Shown piece by piece: positions 1 to 11,172 of a stretch of 64,000 nucleotides of DNA; position 1 is the stretch's first letter, and each line of letters opens with the position of its first letter. A program made the position numbers and the translations under genes. Origin of the DNA: Terriglobales bacterium (GTDB lineage Bacteria > Acidobacteriota > Terriglobia > Terriglobales > Acidobacteriaceae); contig DASTZZ010000063.1 in assembly GCA_035764005.1 (NCBI GenBank), positions 1 through 64,000 of the forward strand. Direction: 5' to 3'. The notes beneath the pieces were generated by a model. That model saw only the letters and a program-made list of their open reading frames with translations, searched no databases and was not told the DNA's origin.

Positions 1-386
1 ACTTCAAGTCGCGTCTTTGCGCGCTCGATCAGGCGTAGAGCTTCTTCGCGGTTTGCGTTGGGGTCTTTGAGTTGTTCCTCTGCCATCTGCTGCTGGCGTT
101 TTGCTACTTCGACATCAATATCGGCAGCTTTCTCAGCGCGCTCGGCAAGAACCGTGACTTTGTCAGGCAGAACCTCGGCGAATCCCCAGTGCAACGCCAG
201 GCGTTCGATCTTTCCATCCGGACGTCGGTAGCTGAATTCGCCGCTTTTCAACTCTGTGATCAGAGGAGCGTGTCCGGGCAGAACGCCCAAGTAGCCCGAC
301 ATGCCGGGCACCTGGACTTCGGTTGCCTGATCGCTCACAAGCAAACGCTCAGGGGTGACGATTTCGATTTGTAGCGTGTCTGCCAT
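1..386 (-). CDS. atpC: ATP synthase epsilon subunit (3' part outside window)
   Basis: Reading the minus strand from an ATG at 386 gives a protein beginning MADTLQIEIVTPERLLVSDQ. It then shows the epsilon-subunit signature of a beta-sandwich (VPGMSGYLGVLPGHAPLITEL) followed by a helical end rich in Ala, Glu and Lys (RAEKAADIDVEVAKRQQQMAEE). It stays open to the window edge, so about 128 residues are visible; the family is usually 130-140 residues, so only the last few are missing. Epsilon is part of the F1 central stalk, couples rotation to catalysis and can inhibit ATP hydrolysis. It starts 3 bases after the atpD stop and is clearly the next gene of the same operon. Confidence 0.95.
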   Translation of the reverse strand, partial: MADTLQIEIVTPERLLVSDQATEVQVPGMSGYLGVLPGHAPLITELKSGEFSYRRPDGKIERLALHWGFAEVLPDKVTVLAERAEKAADIDVEVAKRQQQMAEEQLKDPNANREEALRLIERAKTRLE

Positions 387-389
387 TTT

Positions 390-2892
<2,503 letters not shown>

Positions 2893-2912
2893 TATTAGCT
2901 TCTAAGCTGTAC

Positions 2913-2981
2913 GTCAGTACCGCCTGCGGTAGCAGGTGGGTGTGTGTTGGTGACCCATCCGCTACCGCGGACGGTACTGAC
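2913..2981. repeat. REP-like palindrome between atpA and atpG
   Basis: Two 28-base arms face each other: the left arm begins GTCAGTACCG at 2913 and the right arm ends CGGTACTGAC at 2981. The inner parts also pair (CTGCGGTAGCAGGTGGG against CCCATCCGCTACCGCGG) with three or four mismatches and a loop of about 13 bases rich in TG. It begins 3 bases after the atpA stop codon. Related sequences occur at 12933-12974 and 13459-13522, so this is a dispersed family and not a one-off hairpin. In the mRNA it would form a strong stem inside the operon. Confidence 0.85.
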
Positions 2982-2984
2982 TCC

Positions 2985-4637
<1,653 letters not shown>

Positions 4638-4651
4638 CCTTTGCTGACAAG

Positions 4652-5191
4652 CTATAGATGGACGAGCTGCTCTCTCATCCTCTGCAACTGCCCGCGCACG
4701 GAGCCGTCATAAATTGTGCTGCCGACTTTCACAACCACCCCGCCCATGAGCTTGGGATCGAGAGCATAACGTACGCGCAGCCGCTTGCCGGTAACCTTCG
4801 TTACCTGGTCTTCTAAGCGACGCCTCTCTTCTGTGCCAAGCTCGCGCACGCTAACGATCTCAGCGTCGGCAATGCCAAGGCGTTCGTTGATCTGTTCGAT
4901 CGTGTTCTTTGCGATCTCACTATAGGCATGAATGCGTCGATTCGAGATCAGCACAGCAACAAAGTTCCGCACTTCGCGGGAAATGCCGAGCTTCTTCGCA
5001 ATTGCATCCAGCAAGCCGAGCTTCTGGTCGGAAGCAACGGACCGACTATCCCAAACCGTCCGCAGATCGGCGCTCTCGCCGAGCACGGTCCCAATCGATT
5101 CCAATTCGGAGCTCACGCGAGCGGCGTCGAGTCCGCGATCGACCACCACGTCGGCCATCGCACGTCCATAAATGCTGATGAAGGAAGCCAT
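4652..5191 (-). CDS. atpH: ATP synthase delta subunit
   Basis: The 179-residue product matches the delta (OSCP) subunit, which clamps the peripheral stalk to the top of F1. It shows the typical N-terminal helical domain (IYGRAMADVVVDRGLDAARV) and the C-terminal signature (RYALDPKLMGGVVVKVGSTIYDGSVRGQLQRM, quoted here only by its core GGVVVKVGSTIYDGSVRGQL). Length is normal for the family. It begins 2 bases after the atpF stop, so the two genes are probably translationally coupled. Confidence 0.96.
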   Translation of the reverse strand: MASFISIYGRAMADVVVDRGLDAARVSSELESIGTVLGESADLRTVWDSRSVASDQKLGLLDAIAKKLGISREVRNFVAVLISNRRIHAYSEIAKNTIEQINERLGIADAEIVSVRELGTEERRRLEDQVTKVTGKRLRVRYALDPKLMGGVVVKVGSTIYDGSVRGQLQRMREQLVHL

Positions 5192-5193
5192 CG

Positions 5194-6030
5194 TTAGCCG
5201 TTTCCGTTTCGGCGCGACTGCGAGCCGAGTTGCTCGGTGAAGTCCTCGACGAGCGATTTGTCTTCGCTGCTGTCGACGCGAATTCCTTTTTCCGCCATTG
5301 CTACGGCGAGTTCGACCGCATACTTCTGCAAATCGCGCCGAGCCGTGTTCGTGGCCTGGGTAACTTCGTGCTGGGCTGCATCCAGGATTTTCTGTTTTTC
5401 TTCAGCAATCGATGCGCGAATCCGTTCTTCTTCAGCCTTCGCTTCAGCGTCGGCGTGCTTCTGCATGTCAGCAATCTCGACGCTCATGCGTGAAAGACGC
5501 GATTCAATTTCCTGCAGCTTGAGCCGAGCCGCTTCGCTCGAACGCCGCGCCTCTTCCATCCCTTTTTGGATTTCCTGCGTGCGTCCGCGAAACATCGCAG
5601 GCAGGTTCGCTTTTAGGGCAAGAATGATGAGCACGGCGACAATGGCGAAGTTAATAACTACGCACAACCAGTAAGCACCTTCGAGCGGGAGTCCGGTGAT
5701 ATGAGAAATTCCCTGCACGGCAGGCGAGTACTTGAACGCTGCCTGCTCCTGATCCTCGGATTCGGCCGCACCGCTCTCATTTCCAACGCCGGATTCACCC
5801 GGAGTGCGCCCGGCAGCCTCGTTCGATGCGTGCGTTAGTTCCTGATTGGAATTTGCCGATTCCGGTGCAAAGGCCGACCCCGTTTTCGAACCTTCAGCGG
5901 GACGATTCGCTGGCGCGGGCTTTTGCGCGCGCGTAGCCGGTTTAGAGGCGGGAGCAGCCGTCTGCTGCGCAACTGCACTTAGGCACAAAGTGGCAAAGAA
6001 CGCGAGTATGAGGATGAGAGTGCGTTTCAT
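5194..6030 (-). CDS. atpF: ATP synthase b subunit with signal peptide and long N-terminal extension
   Basis: The last 160 residues or so are a normal peripheral-stalk b subunit: one membrane helix (YWLCVVINFAIVAVLIILAL), then a long charged coiled coil ending in LAVAMAEKGIRVDSSEDKSL. The first 115 residues are unusual. They begin with what looks like a cleavable signal peptide (MKRTLILILAFFATLCLSAVAQ) followed by a Pro/Ala/Ser/Glu-rich low-complexity stretch, giving 278 residues against the usual 155-185. If cleaved, the extension would face the periplasm, ahead of the true membrane anchor. The gene overlaps the preceding b' gene by 4 bases (ATGA), which fixes the start. Confidence 0.93.
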   Translation of the reverse strand: MKRTLILILAFFATLCLSAVAQQTAAPASKPATRAQKPAPANRPAEGSKTGSAFAPESANSNQELTHASNEAAGRTPGESGVGNESGAAESEDQEQAAFKYSPAVQGISHITGLPLEGAYWLCVVINFAIVAVLIILALKANLPAMFRGRTQEIQKGMEEARRSSEAARLKLQEIESRLSRMSVEIADMQKHADAEAKAEEERIRASIAEEKQKILDAAQHEVTQATNTARRDLQKYAVELAVAMAEKGIRVDSSEDKSLVEDFTEQLGSQSRRNGNG

Positions 6031-6506
6031 CCCCGGCCACCGACGGCGGGCTGCTTAGCTTCGGATCCGGCACGCAGGATGGAGCGGATGATCTCCTTAG
6101 CCAAATTGGAACTTTCAGCCTCGATGCGAACTTTCGCGATCTCGCTCTCTTTCTGGATTTGCGCACGAGCGCTGGCGATCATCGCCTCCGCGGCGCCACG
6201 AGCTTCGGAAACTGCCATGGTCTTCTCATCCAGCACCTGCTGGCGCCGGGTCTCCTGACTCTTGAAGACAGCCAGTCGAGCCTCACGGAGTTTCTGCTCG
6301 TATTCAGCCGTTTTGCGATCGGCGGCAGCCACATCGCTGCGGGCTTTTTCGGTTGCGCCCACGGTTTGACTGCGACGCTCGGAAAGCGCGTCAATGAGCG
6401 CGTTATGGACAATCACGCGATACAGAATCCATATGAGAACAAAGAGGATGATGGTCGGAATGGCGCCGAACGCAAGTTCGCCTAGTTGTCTGAGCGTCTC
6501 GTCCAT
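6027..6506 (-). CDS. atpF': ATP synthase b'-type subunit
   Basis: This 159-residue protein has a single N-terminal membrane helix (GAIPTIILFVLIWILYRVIV) and then a continuous Ala/Glu/Lys/Arg-rich coiled coil (ATEKARSDVAAADRKTAEYE). This is the layout of a b or b' subunit of the peripheral stalk. Having two different b-type genes in tandem predicts a heterodimeric stalk, as in cyanobacteria and several other phyla. It is the first gene of the cluster; upstream lies a non-coding gap and then a gene on the other strand. The a (atpB) and c (atpE) genes must therefore be elsewhere. Confidence 0.92.
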   Translation of the reverse strand: MDETLRQLGELAFGAIPTIILFVLIWILYRVIVHNALIDALSERRSQTVGATEKARSDVAAADRKTAEYEQKLREARLAVFKSQETRRQQVLDEKTMAVSEARGAAEAMIASARAQIQKESEIAKVRIEAESSNLAKEIIRSILRAGSEAKQPAVGGRG

Positions 6507-7016
6507 TAACTTGAGTGCTTATTGTCCCGCGGAGAAAGTGAATGACAACCTTCTAAGCTAACATTCGATTTTTCCGAGTGTCAAACTGCTGCAGGTACAA
6601 CTTTCGTGCACATTCCATAGCCGCTTCTGCCCGGAAATCCAGAGTTGCTGGGTGAAGATGGGGCGCGATTCATAGGGGTTCACCTTACTTTCTTAAGGCC
6701 TTTCCGGAAGCAAAGATTTCACGATTCAGGTCGAGGCCGTAATCCTCGGAAGGCGTTTACCTGAGCCCGACGTTTCGGTCACGATGCCGCCACGGGCTGC
6801 GGTCATTTCGTCGCATGATTCATTGCTTTTGATTGCGAACTGCTCCTATAATGTGGGCCATCCGTACCCGCCAAAATACCTCGCAAGAGGTCTGGCCCGG
6901 GGAGCGTCAGCCGGTCAGACCGGATGCCAGCCTTCGTGGCAATCGCCCCGCTCGGAACCATCAGGCGACATTCGGAACTGATCTCGAACGGAATCCAAGG
7001 AGTCTTTAAGCGCAAC
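6507..7016. other. Intergenic region between divergent atp operon and skp
   Basis: This 510-base gap separates two divergently transcribed units. The right half carries a good sigma-70-type promoter for the chaperone gene (6823-6852). The left half presumably holds the atp promoter reading to the left, but I see no strong -35/-10 pair. An upstream in-frame extension of the chaperone gene exists from 6924 but lacks a signal peptide and is not believed. No RNA gene was recognised. Confidence 0.6.
6823..6852 (+). promoter_or_regulatory. Probable sigma-70 promoter for skp
   Basis: A TTGCTT box at 6823-6828 and a perfect TATAAT box at 6847-6852 are separated by 18 bases. Transcription would start near 6860 and leave a leader of about 155 bases before the ATG at 7017. 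The boxes are read directly; promoter activity is inferred. Confidence 0.65.
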
Positions 7017-7712
7017 ATGACACGTAAGATTGTTTCAACTCTCTCCATCGCGGCCCTGCTCTCTGCTGGAGCCTTAGCTCAGGCAGCCGATACGAACGCA
7101 GCTCCGGCGGCCAGCACGACCACTAATTCCCTCGTGGCGGGTCCAACCAAAGTCGCCATCATCAACATTCAGGCGGCGATCGCCAACACCAACGAAGGCC
7201 AGCGCGATCTCGATGCACTGCAGAAGAAATTCGAACCCAAGCAGATCGAACTGAAGAGCCTCAGCGACGAAGTCGACAACCTCAAGAAGCAGCTCGCAGC
7301 CCAGACCAACGCTCTGAATGACGAGGAGCGCAACAAGCGTGTGCAGGCGATCGAGACCAAGCAAAAAACGCTGCAGCGCGATCTCGAAGACGCACAGAAC
7401 GATTACCAGACGCAGTCGAATGATATTGCGCAGCGCATCGGCACCAAATTGATGCAGTCGCTCGACGCGTACGCAAAACAGAATGGATATGCCGTGGTGA
7501 TCGACGTTTCGCAGCAGCAGAGCCCGGTGCTCTGGGCAGCGCAGTCGGTGGACATCACCAAGCCGGTGATTGAAGCCTATAACGCCGCTTCCGGCGTACC
7601 CGCGCCGCCGCCGGCAGCCAAGACAACGCCTTCGGCTCCGAGCGCCGCCGTGCGTCGTCCAGCAACAAGCCCTGCCACCAGGCCTGCGGCTCCCAGCTCG
7701 ACACCGAAATAA
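7017..7712 (+). CDS. skp: OmpH/Skp-family periplasmic chaperone
   Basis: Starting at the ATG at 7017 gives a clean signal peptide (MTRKIVSTLSIAALLSAGALAQA). AAGGAG lies 14 bases upstream; the longer reading frame from 6924 puts 31 odd residues in front and is rejected. The mature protein follows the OmpH/Skp pattern: a beta strand with KVAIINIQAAIANTNEGQRD, then a long coiled coil (KKFEPKQIELKSLSDEVDNL) and a closing YAVVIDVSQQQSPVLWAAQS segment with DITKPVIEAYN. Skp holds unfolded outer-membrane proteins in the periplasm on their way to the BAM complex. The last 40 residues are Pro/Ala/Thr-rich and look disordered. The 232-residue length exceeds that of classical Skp (about 160) mainly because of this tail. 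Confidence 0.9.
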   Translation: MTRKIVSTLSIAALLSAGALAQAADTNAAPAASTTTNSLVAGPTKVAIINIQAAIANTNEGQRDLDALQKKFEPKQIELKSLSDEVDNLKKQLAAQTNALNDEERNKRVQAIETKQKTLQRDLEDAQNDYQTQSNDIAQRIGTKLMQSLDAYAKQNGYAVVIDVSQQQSPVLWAAQSVDITKPVIEAYNAASGVPAPPPAAKTTPSAPSAAVRRPATSPATRPAAPSSTPK

Positions 7713-7736
7713 CTTAGATAGTTTCCACATTCCGCA

Positions 7737-7769
7737 AGGCCGCTCATCGTGAGCGGCCTTTTTATTTTT
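7737..7769 (+). terminator. Rho-independent terminator after skp
   Basis: The stem AGGCCGCTCA / TGAGCGGCCT with a three- to four-base loop (TCG) is followed by TTTTATTTTT. It lies 25 bases after the skp stop codon. Confidence 0.92.
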
Positions 7770-7831
7770 CCAAAACGGGAGGCAAACGCTGCGGCTGCGG
7801 TGTCAGTTTCTGTATCGTCCCAAAACGGGAG
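7770..7831. repeat. Two direct copies of CCAAAACGGGAG upstream of the TonB-like gene
   Basis: The 12-base string CCAAAACGGGAG occurs at 7770-7781 and again at 7820-7831, exactly 50 bases apart, just before the next start codon. The half-sites CCC and GGG give each copy weak dyad symmetry. A regulatory role is only a guess. Confidence 0.4.
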
Positions 7832-7846
7832 CGATGGAGGACGCCA

Positions 7847-8557
7847 ATGTTCGCCGAGAGCCTTCTCGAATCGTCGCCTCACATCGGCCATCGTGCCGGC
7901 TGGGCCAAACTCACTTCCCTTCTCCTGCAATGCATGGGCATCGCCCTAATTTTGGCCACTCCACTGTTTCATATTGAACGCCTGCAGGTACTTCCTCCGC
8001 CGCCTAGCATCAGGCTCATGAGCGTGCAACAACCGATCGTGACTACGAACACCACGAGCCTGAGTCGAGGGGATTCGTCGCCAGCCTCGTATACCATTCT
8101 GCAGCCGACGTCGATACCCAGGACGGTTGCACGCGGAGATGATCGCAACAACTCGAGAGCAGACGTGCCTGCGGTGGGGCCTCTCTGCGTAACCAATTGC
8201 GGAAGCGGACTACCGATTAGCAACATCCTCAACACTGACGGCTTCAATATTCCCAAGCCTCCACCGCCGACTCGTCCTCTTCACGTCTCAGAAATGCAGC
8301 TTGGGACACTAGTCCGGAAAGTTCTGCCGGAGTATCCGATGATTGCCAAGCAGATACATCAACAGGGTGCGGTGGTGCTCATGGCCACAATTGGGAAAAA
8401 CGGTCGAGTAGAACACGTGCAGCCGATCAGTGGTCCGCCACTCCTCATAGGTCCAGCGCAGCGAGCAGTTGAGCAGTGGCAGTATCGCCCTTACATCTTG
8501 AATCACGAGCCGGTCGAAGTACAGACGCAGATCACGGTGAACTTCGTTCTCAATTAG
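7847..8557 (+). CDS. TonB-family protein (C-terminal TonB domain)
   Basis: The 236-residue product has an N-terminal membrane anchor (LTSLLLQCMGIALILATPLF), a flexible Pro/Ser/Thr-rich middle part with PKPPPPTRP, and a C-terminal TonB-type domain. The domain is recognised by LVRKVLPEYPMIAKQIHQQG, VVLMATIGKNGRVEHVQPIS, AVEQWQYRPYILN and a closing QTQITVNFVLN. Such proteins span the periplasm and pass energy from ExbBD to outer-membrane receptors, or serve as periplasmic protein-interaction modules. No exbB or exbD is next to it. GGAGG at 7836-7840, six bases before the ATG, supports the start. A CxxxC pair (CVTNC) in the linker is unusual. Confidence 0.85.
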   Translation: MFAESLLESSPHIGHRAGWAKLTSLLLQCMGIALILATPLFHIERLQVLPPPPSIRLMSVQQPIVTTNTTSLSRGDSSPASYTILQPTSIPRTVARGDDRNNSRADVPAVGPLCVTNCGSGLPISNILNTDGFNIPKPPPPTRPLHVSEMQLGTLVRKVLPEYPMIAKQIHQQGAVVLMATIGKNGRVEHVQPISGPPLLIGPAQRAVEQWQYRPYILNHEPVEVQTQITVNFVLN

Positions 8558-8612
8558 GGAATCGGTTTTGAAAAAATCGACGCGCGCTCGCCCACACCCG
8601 GAGAGAAAAGTC

Positions 8613-8681
8613 TCGATTTAGTGATTCGATTTTTCAAATCACCAAATCACGAAATCGCGAAATCACGAAATGATCAAATCG
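8613..8681. repeat. 8-base tandem repeat (AATCACGA) forming a hairpin
   Basis: From 8637 the unit AATCACGA is repeated about five and a half times with small changes (AATCACCA, AATCACGA, AATCGCGA, AATCACGA, AATGATCA, AATCG). The stretch just before it (TCGATTTAGTGATTCGATTT, starting near 8613) is largely complementary to the repeats, so the whole block can fold into a long stem. It lies in a 287-base gap after the TonB-like gene and before the barrel protein. Confidence 0.7.
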
Positions 8682-8844
8682 TCCCCGTTCTCATTCTTTG
8701 GCTGATTCCCTCATTACGCCGGTAATCTATGTCCCCAATCTGAACTGACGTACTTTCAACGGTACTGACGGTCACTGCGGCTTCTTGGCTCGATCTCGCC
8801 CGCGTGCCTCTCAAATCTTCACTGCTTCTCTAAAGGGCTAAACT

Positions 8845-9642
8845 GTGCGAAACAAATTTGGTGTGGCGTTGCTCGTTGCGAGCTTCGCGATGTGCTCAGG
8901 CGCGTTTGCGTCGAGCGATTCCGGCCAGCCTGCTCCCGACTCGAACAGCGCCTCGACCGCTGCGGCGTCACAGAGACCGGAAGGTCCCAGCTTAAGTCAT
9001 CGTCCGGGCATCGGATTCAAGATGTCCCTACTCGGATTCGGTGCTGATTTCGCTGTGCCGGTTACGCAGCGCTCGAACGTGCGCTTTGGGTTCTCAGCAT
9101 TCAATTACAGCCGCGGTTTCGATAAGGACGGCGTGAGCTACTCGGGCAAGCTCGGACTCAACTCCGTGCAGGCTCTCTATGACATCTTTCCGTTTGGCGG
9201 CGGATTCCACCTCAGCCCGGGAGCGCTGCTTTACAACGGGAATCAGCTTAGCGGCAAGGCTACCGTTCCCGGCGGACAATCGTTCACTCTTGGCGGGACC
9301 GATTACATCAGCGATCCGACCAGCCCTCTTTCCGGAAATGGGAAGATGGCCTTCAGCAAGGCCGGGCCAATGTTCCTGCTTGGCTGGGGAAATCTGGCGC
9401 GCCGCAGCGAACGCCATTTCGGCATGACGTTCGACATCGGAGCGGTTTACCAGGGAGTGCCGCGAACGACGCTGAGCTTCGGCGGACGCGCTTGCGACTC
9501 GACTGGACTGAACTGCGCCGACGTGACCACCGATCCCACGTTCCAGAGCAACGTTCTTTCCGAGCAAGCGAAGATCAACCATTCGGCTTCGCCCGCCCGC
9601 TTTTTCCCGGTGATCTCCATGGGCTTCGGATACAAGTTCTAA
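8845..9642 (+). CDS. Secreted protein, probable outer-membrane beta-barrel
   Basis: The protein starts with GTG at 8845 and has a signal peptide (MRNKFGVALLVASFAMCSGAFA). After a Ser/Ala/Pro-rich linker come alternating hydrophobic strands typical of a small outer-membrane barrel (VRFGFSAFNYSRGF, LNSVQALYDIFPFGGGFHLSPG, HFGMTFDIGAVYQGV) and a final aromatic residue in VISMGFGYKF. The sequence is Gly/Phe/Tyr-rich. I do not recognise a named family, and the function is unknown. A strong terminator follows the gene, and neighbours on both sides seem independent, so it is probably monocistronic. Confidence 0.8.
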   Translation: MRNKFGVALLVASFAMCSGAFASSDSGQPAPDSNSASTAAASQRPEGPSLSHRPGIGFKMSLLGFGADFAVPVTQRSNVRFGFSAFNYSRGFDKDGVSYSGKLGLNSVQALYDIFPFGGGFHLSPGALLYNGNQLSGKATVPGGQSFTLGGTDYISDPTSPLSGNGKMAFSKAGPMFLLGWGNLARRSERHFGMTFDIGAVYQGVPRTTLSFGGRACDSTGLNCADVTTDPTFQSNVLSEQAKINHSASPARFFPVISMGFGYKF

Positions 9643-9666
9643 CTCCTGTTCGATTCAACTCTTCAG

Positions 9667-9693
9667 GGCCTCGACTTCGGTCGAGGCCTTTTA
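9667..9693 (+). terminator. Rho-independent terminator with TTCG tetraloop
   Basis: A nine-base-pair stem GGCCTCGAC / GTCGAGGCC closes a TTCG tetraloop and is followed by TTTTATT. It lies 24 bases after the barrel-protein stop codon. Confidence 0.93.
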
Positions 9694-9750
9694 TTGTTCC
9701 TTGGCTCGAATACGCTGGCATCTTGTGATTTATAAGTTACAATAGTCTCG

Positions 9751-10080
9751 ATGATCGACGTTCTCCGATACATCAACCCCGAAGAAAAGGACCTGTTTGG
9801 AGAATGGTTGAATCGATTGCGAGATGAGAAGGCGCGCGCCAGAGTAATGATTCGAATCGACCGAGTTGAGGTCGGTAATTTCCGCGATTGCAAGGCGCTT
9901 GGCAACGGACTTTACGAGCTCCGAGTTGATTGGGGTCCAGGTTATCGCGTCTATTTTGCACGCATCGGCAAAACTAGGGTGTTGCTTCTATGCGGGGGAG
10001 ATAAACGAACTCAGCCTAGTGACGTCGTGCGGGCACGTGAGTGTCTGGAGGACTACAAACGGAGGACAGCCAAGAGATGA
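9751..10080 (+). CDS. RelE/HigB-type toxin of a type II toxin-antitoxin pair
   Basis: The 109-residue basic protein fits the phage Gp49-like/HigB group of the RelE superfamily. Visible landmarks are WLNRLRDEKARARVMIRIDR, the VEVGNFRDCKALGNGLYELR segment, RVYFARIGKTRVLLLCGGDK and the C-terminal helix. Members usually cut mRNA on the ribosome. The toxin gene comes first and its stop overlaps the start of the antitoxin gene by the ATGA arrangement. This is the usual order for this group and makes the antitoxin dependent on toxin translation. No mobile element borders the pair. Confidence 0.9.
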   Translation: MIDVLRYINPEEKDLFGEWLNRLRDEKARARVMIRIDRVEVGNFRDCKALGNGLYELRVDWGPGYRVYFARIGKTRVLLLCGGDKRTQPSDVVRARECLEDYKRRTAKR

Positions 10081-10382
10081 AACACAAGCCCAGCATTTCC
10101 CACCATGAAGCTACCATCCGTGAGCTGCCAACAAATCCGCGATTTGCGGCTGAATATCTTCGGGCGGCTTTGGAAGAGAGCGACGATCCCAAGGTTCTGC
10201 TTATTGCTTTACGACGTATTGCCGAATCAAGGGGAGGCATTGCCAAGGTGGCTAAAGCCGCAGGCATCGAACGAGAGAGCCTGTATCGTGCGCTGTCACC
10301 CGAAGGAAACCCACGGCTTTCGACGCTGCTGGCTGTGACCAGGGCGGTCGGCTTGAGGCTTACCGTCGAGTTGGCAACGTAG
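10077..10382 (+). CDS. HigA-like antitoxin with helix-turn-helix
   Basis: The start is set at the ATG at 10077, which overlaps the toxin stop and has GGAGG at 10061-10065 upstream. A reading frame starting at 10041 would add 12 residues inside the toxin gene and is unlikely. The 101-residue product has the conserved pattern of addiction-module antidotes: an N-terminal region that holds the toxin (FAAEYLRAALEESDDPKVLL), then a DNA-binding domain (GGIAKVAKAAGIERESLYRA, LSPEGNPRLSTLLAVTRAVG). It should neutralise the toxin and repress the pair. Confidence 0.88.
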   Translation: MKHKPSISHHEATIRELPTNPRFAAEYLRAALEESDDPKVLLIALRRIAESRGGIAKVAKAAGIERESLYRALSPEGNPRLSTLLAVTRAVGLRLTVELAT

Positions 10383-10476
10383 CAGGGCGGATGATTCGCA
10401 CAAAATCGAGAACAGTGTTCTAATTTCTCCGCAGCGGCCACAGGCAGCCGGACTGAACTCAAGGAGGAAGTCTCTT

Positions 10477-10944
10477 ATGAAGAAACTGAATCTCATTCTC
10501 TCGCTCGCAGCAATGCTGATCTTCAGCGCTGCTGCTTTTGCCGCGACGCCGCAGGATGCGCAGAGCAGCCAGCAACCGAGTGCGCAATCGGGAACAGGAC
10601 ACGGTCATGGGGCGGGCGAAGGACACGGTCGCGGCATGATGATGAATTCCGATGAAATGCTCGACCACATGTCTAAGGAACTGAACCTGACCGACGATCA
10701 AAAAACCAAGATCAAACCGATCCTGGAAGAGCAGATGAAGCAAATGCAGGATGCTCGCGAGAGCACGTCAGGATCGCAGCAGGACCGTCGTGCCAAAATG
10801 AAACAGATTCACGAGAACACCATGAGCCAGATTCGTCCCATCCTCAATTCCGACCAGCAGAAGAAGCTTGAGGAGATGATGAGCCGTCGCGGCGAGCGTG
10901 GCGAGGGACATCAGCACAGCGGAGATACTTCGAACCCGCAGTAA
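10477..10944 (+). CDS. Spy/CpxP-like periplasmic protein (LTxxQ)
   Basis: The 155-residue protein has a signal peptide (MKKLNLILSLAAMLIFSAAAFA), a His/Gly-rich linker (GHGHGAGEGHGRGMMM) and an all-helical domain with the LTDDQ motif near residue 72 and a second related motif (LNSDQQKKLEEMM). LTxxQ proteins act as ATP-independent periplasmic chaperones or stress sensors. The His-rich linker suggests metal binding, but this is a guess. AAGGAGG a few bases before the ATG is a strong ribosome-binding site. No CpxA/R-like genes are adjacent. Confidence 0.82.
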   Translation: MKKLNLILSLAAMLIFSAAAFAATPQDAQSSQQPSAQSGTGHGHGAGEGHGRGMMMNSDEMLDHMSKELNLTDDQKTKIKPILEEQMKQMQDARESTSGSQQDRRAKMKQIHENTMSQIRPILNSDQQKKLEEMMSRRGERGEGHQHSGDTSNPQ

Positions 10945-10983
10945 CTAGGGTTCGGTCATCGCTTGAACTCAGTTCAACAGTGA

Positions 10984-11150
10984 ACTGTCATCCCTCGCGC
11001 CGCAGTGAATTGCCATTGCTGAAGATAATCTGGGTTTACGGCGCGGGGGATCTGTTGTTCTTAGAGACTGGAACACAAGCAGGTCCCCCGCGCAGCAAAA
11101 CCAAATTGTGGAAGATCTCAGTTGGTTCTAGCTGCGCGAGGGATGACAGT
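10984..11150. repeat. Nested inverted repeat, about 167 bases
   Basis: The outer arms are a perfect 17-base inverted pair: ACTGTCATCCCTCGCGC at 10984-11000 and its complement at 11134-11150. A second perfect 10-base pair lies inside: GCGCGGGGGA at 11041-11050 and TCCCCCGCGC at 11084-11093. The whole element sits between the Spy-like gene and recX. It has the shape of a small non-autonomous palindromic element, but no flanking target duplication is evident. Confidence 0.8.
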
Positions 11151-11172
11151 GACAATTAAGTAGCTTCTATTC

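Noticed and set aside
6924-7016. Upstream extension of the Skp gene.
   Set aside because: It would place 31 residues ahead of a good signal peptide; the ATG at 7017 is preferred.
8637-8681. Short tandem repeats considered as a CRISPR remnant.
   Set aside because: Units are only 8 bases with no spacers and no cas genes nearby.
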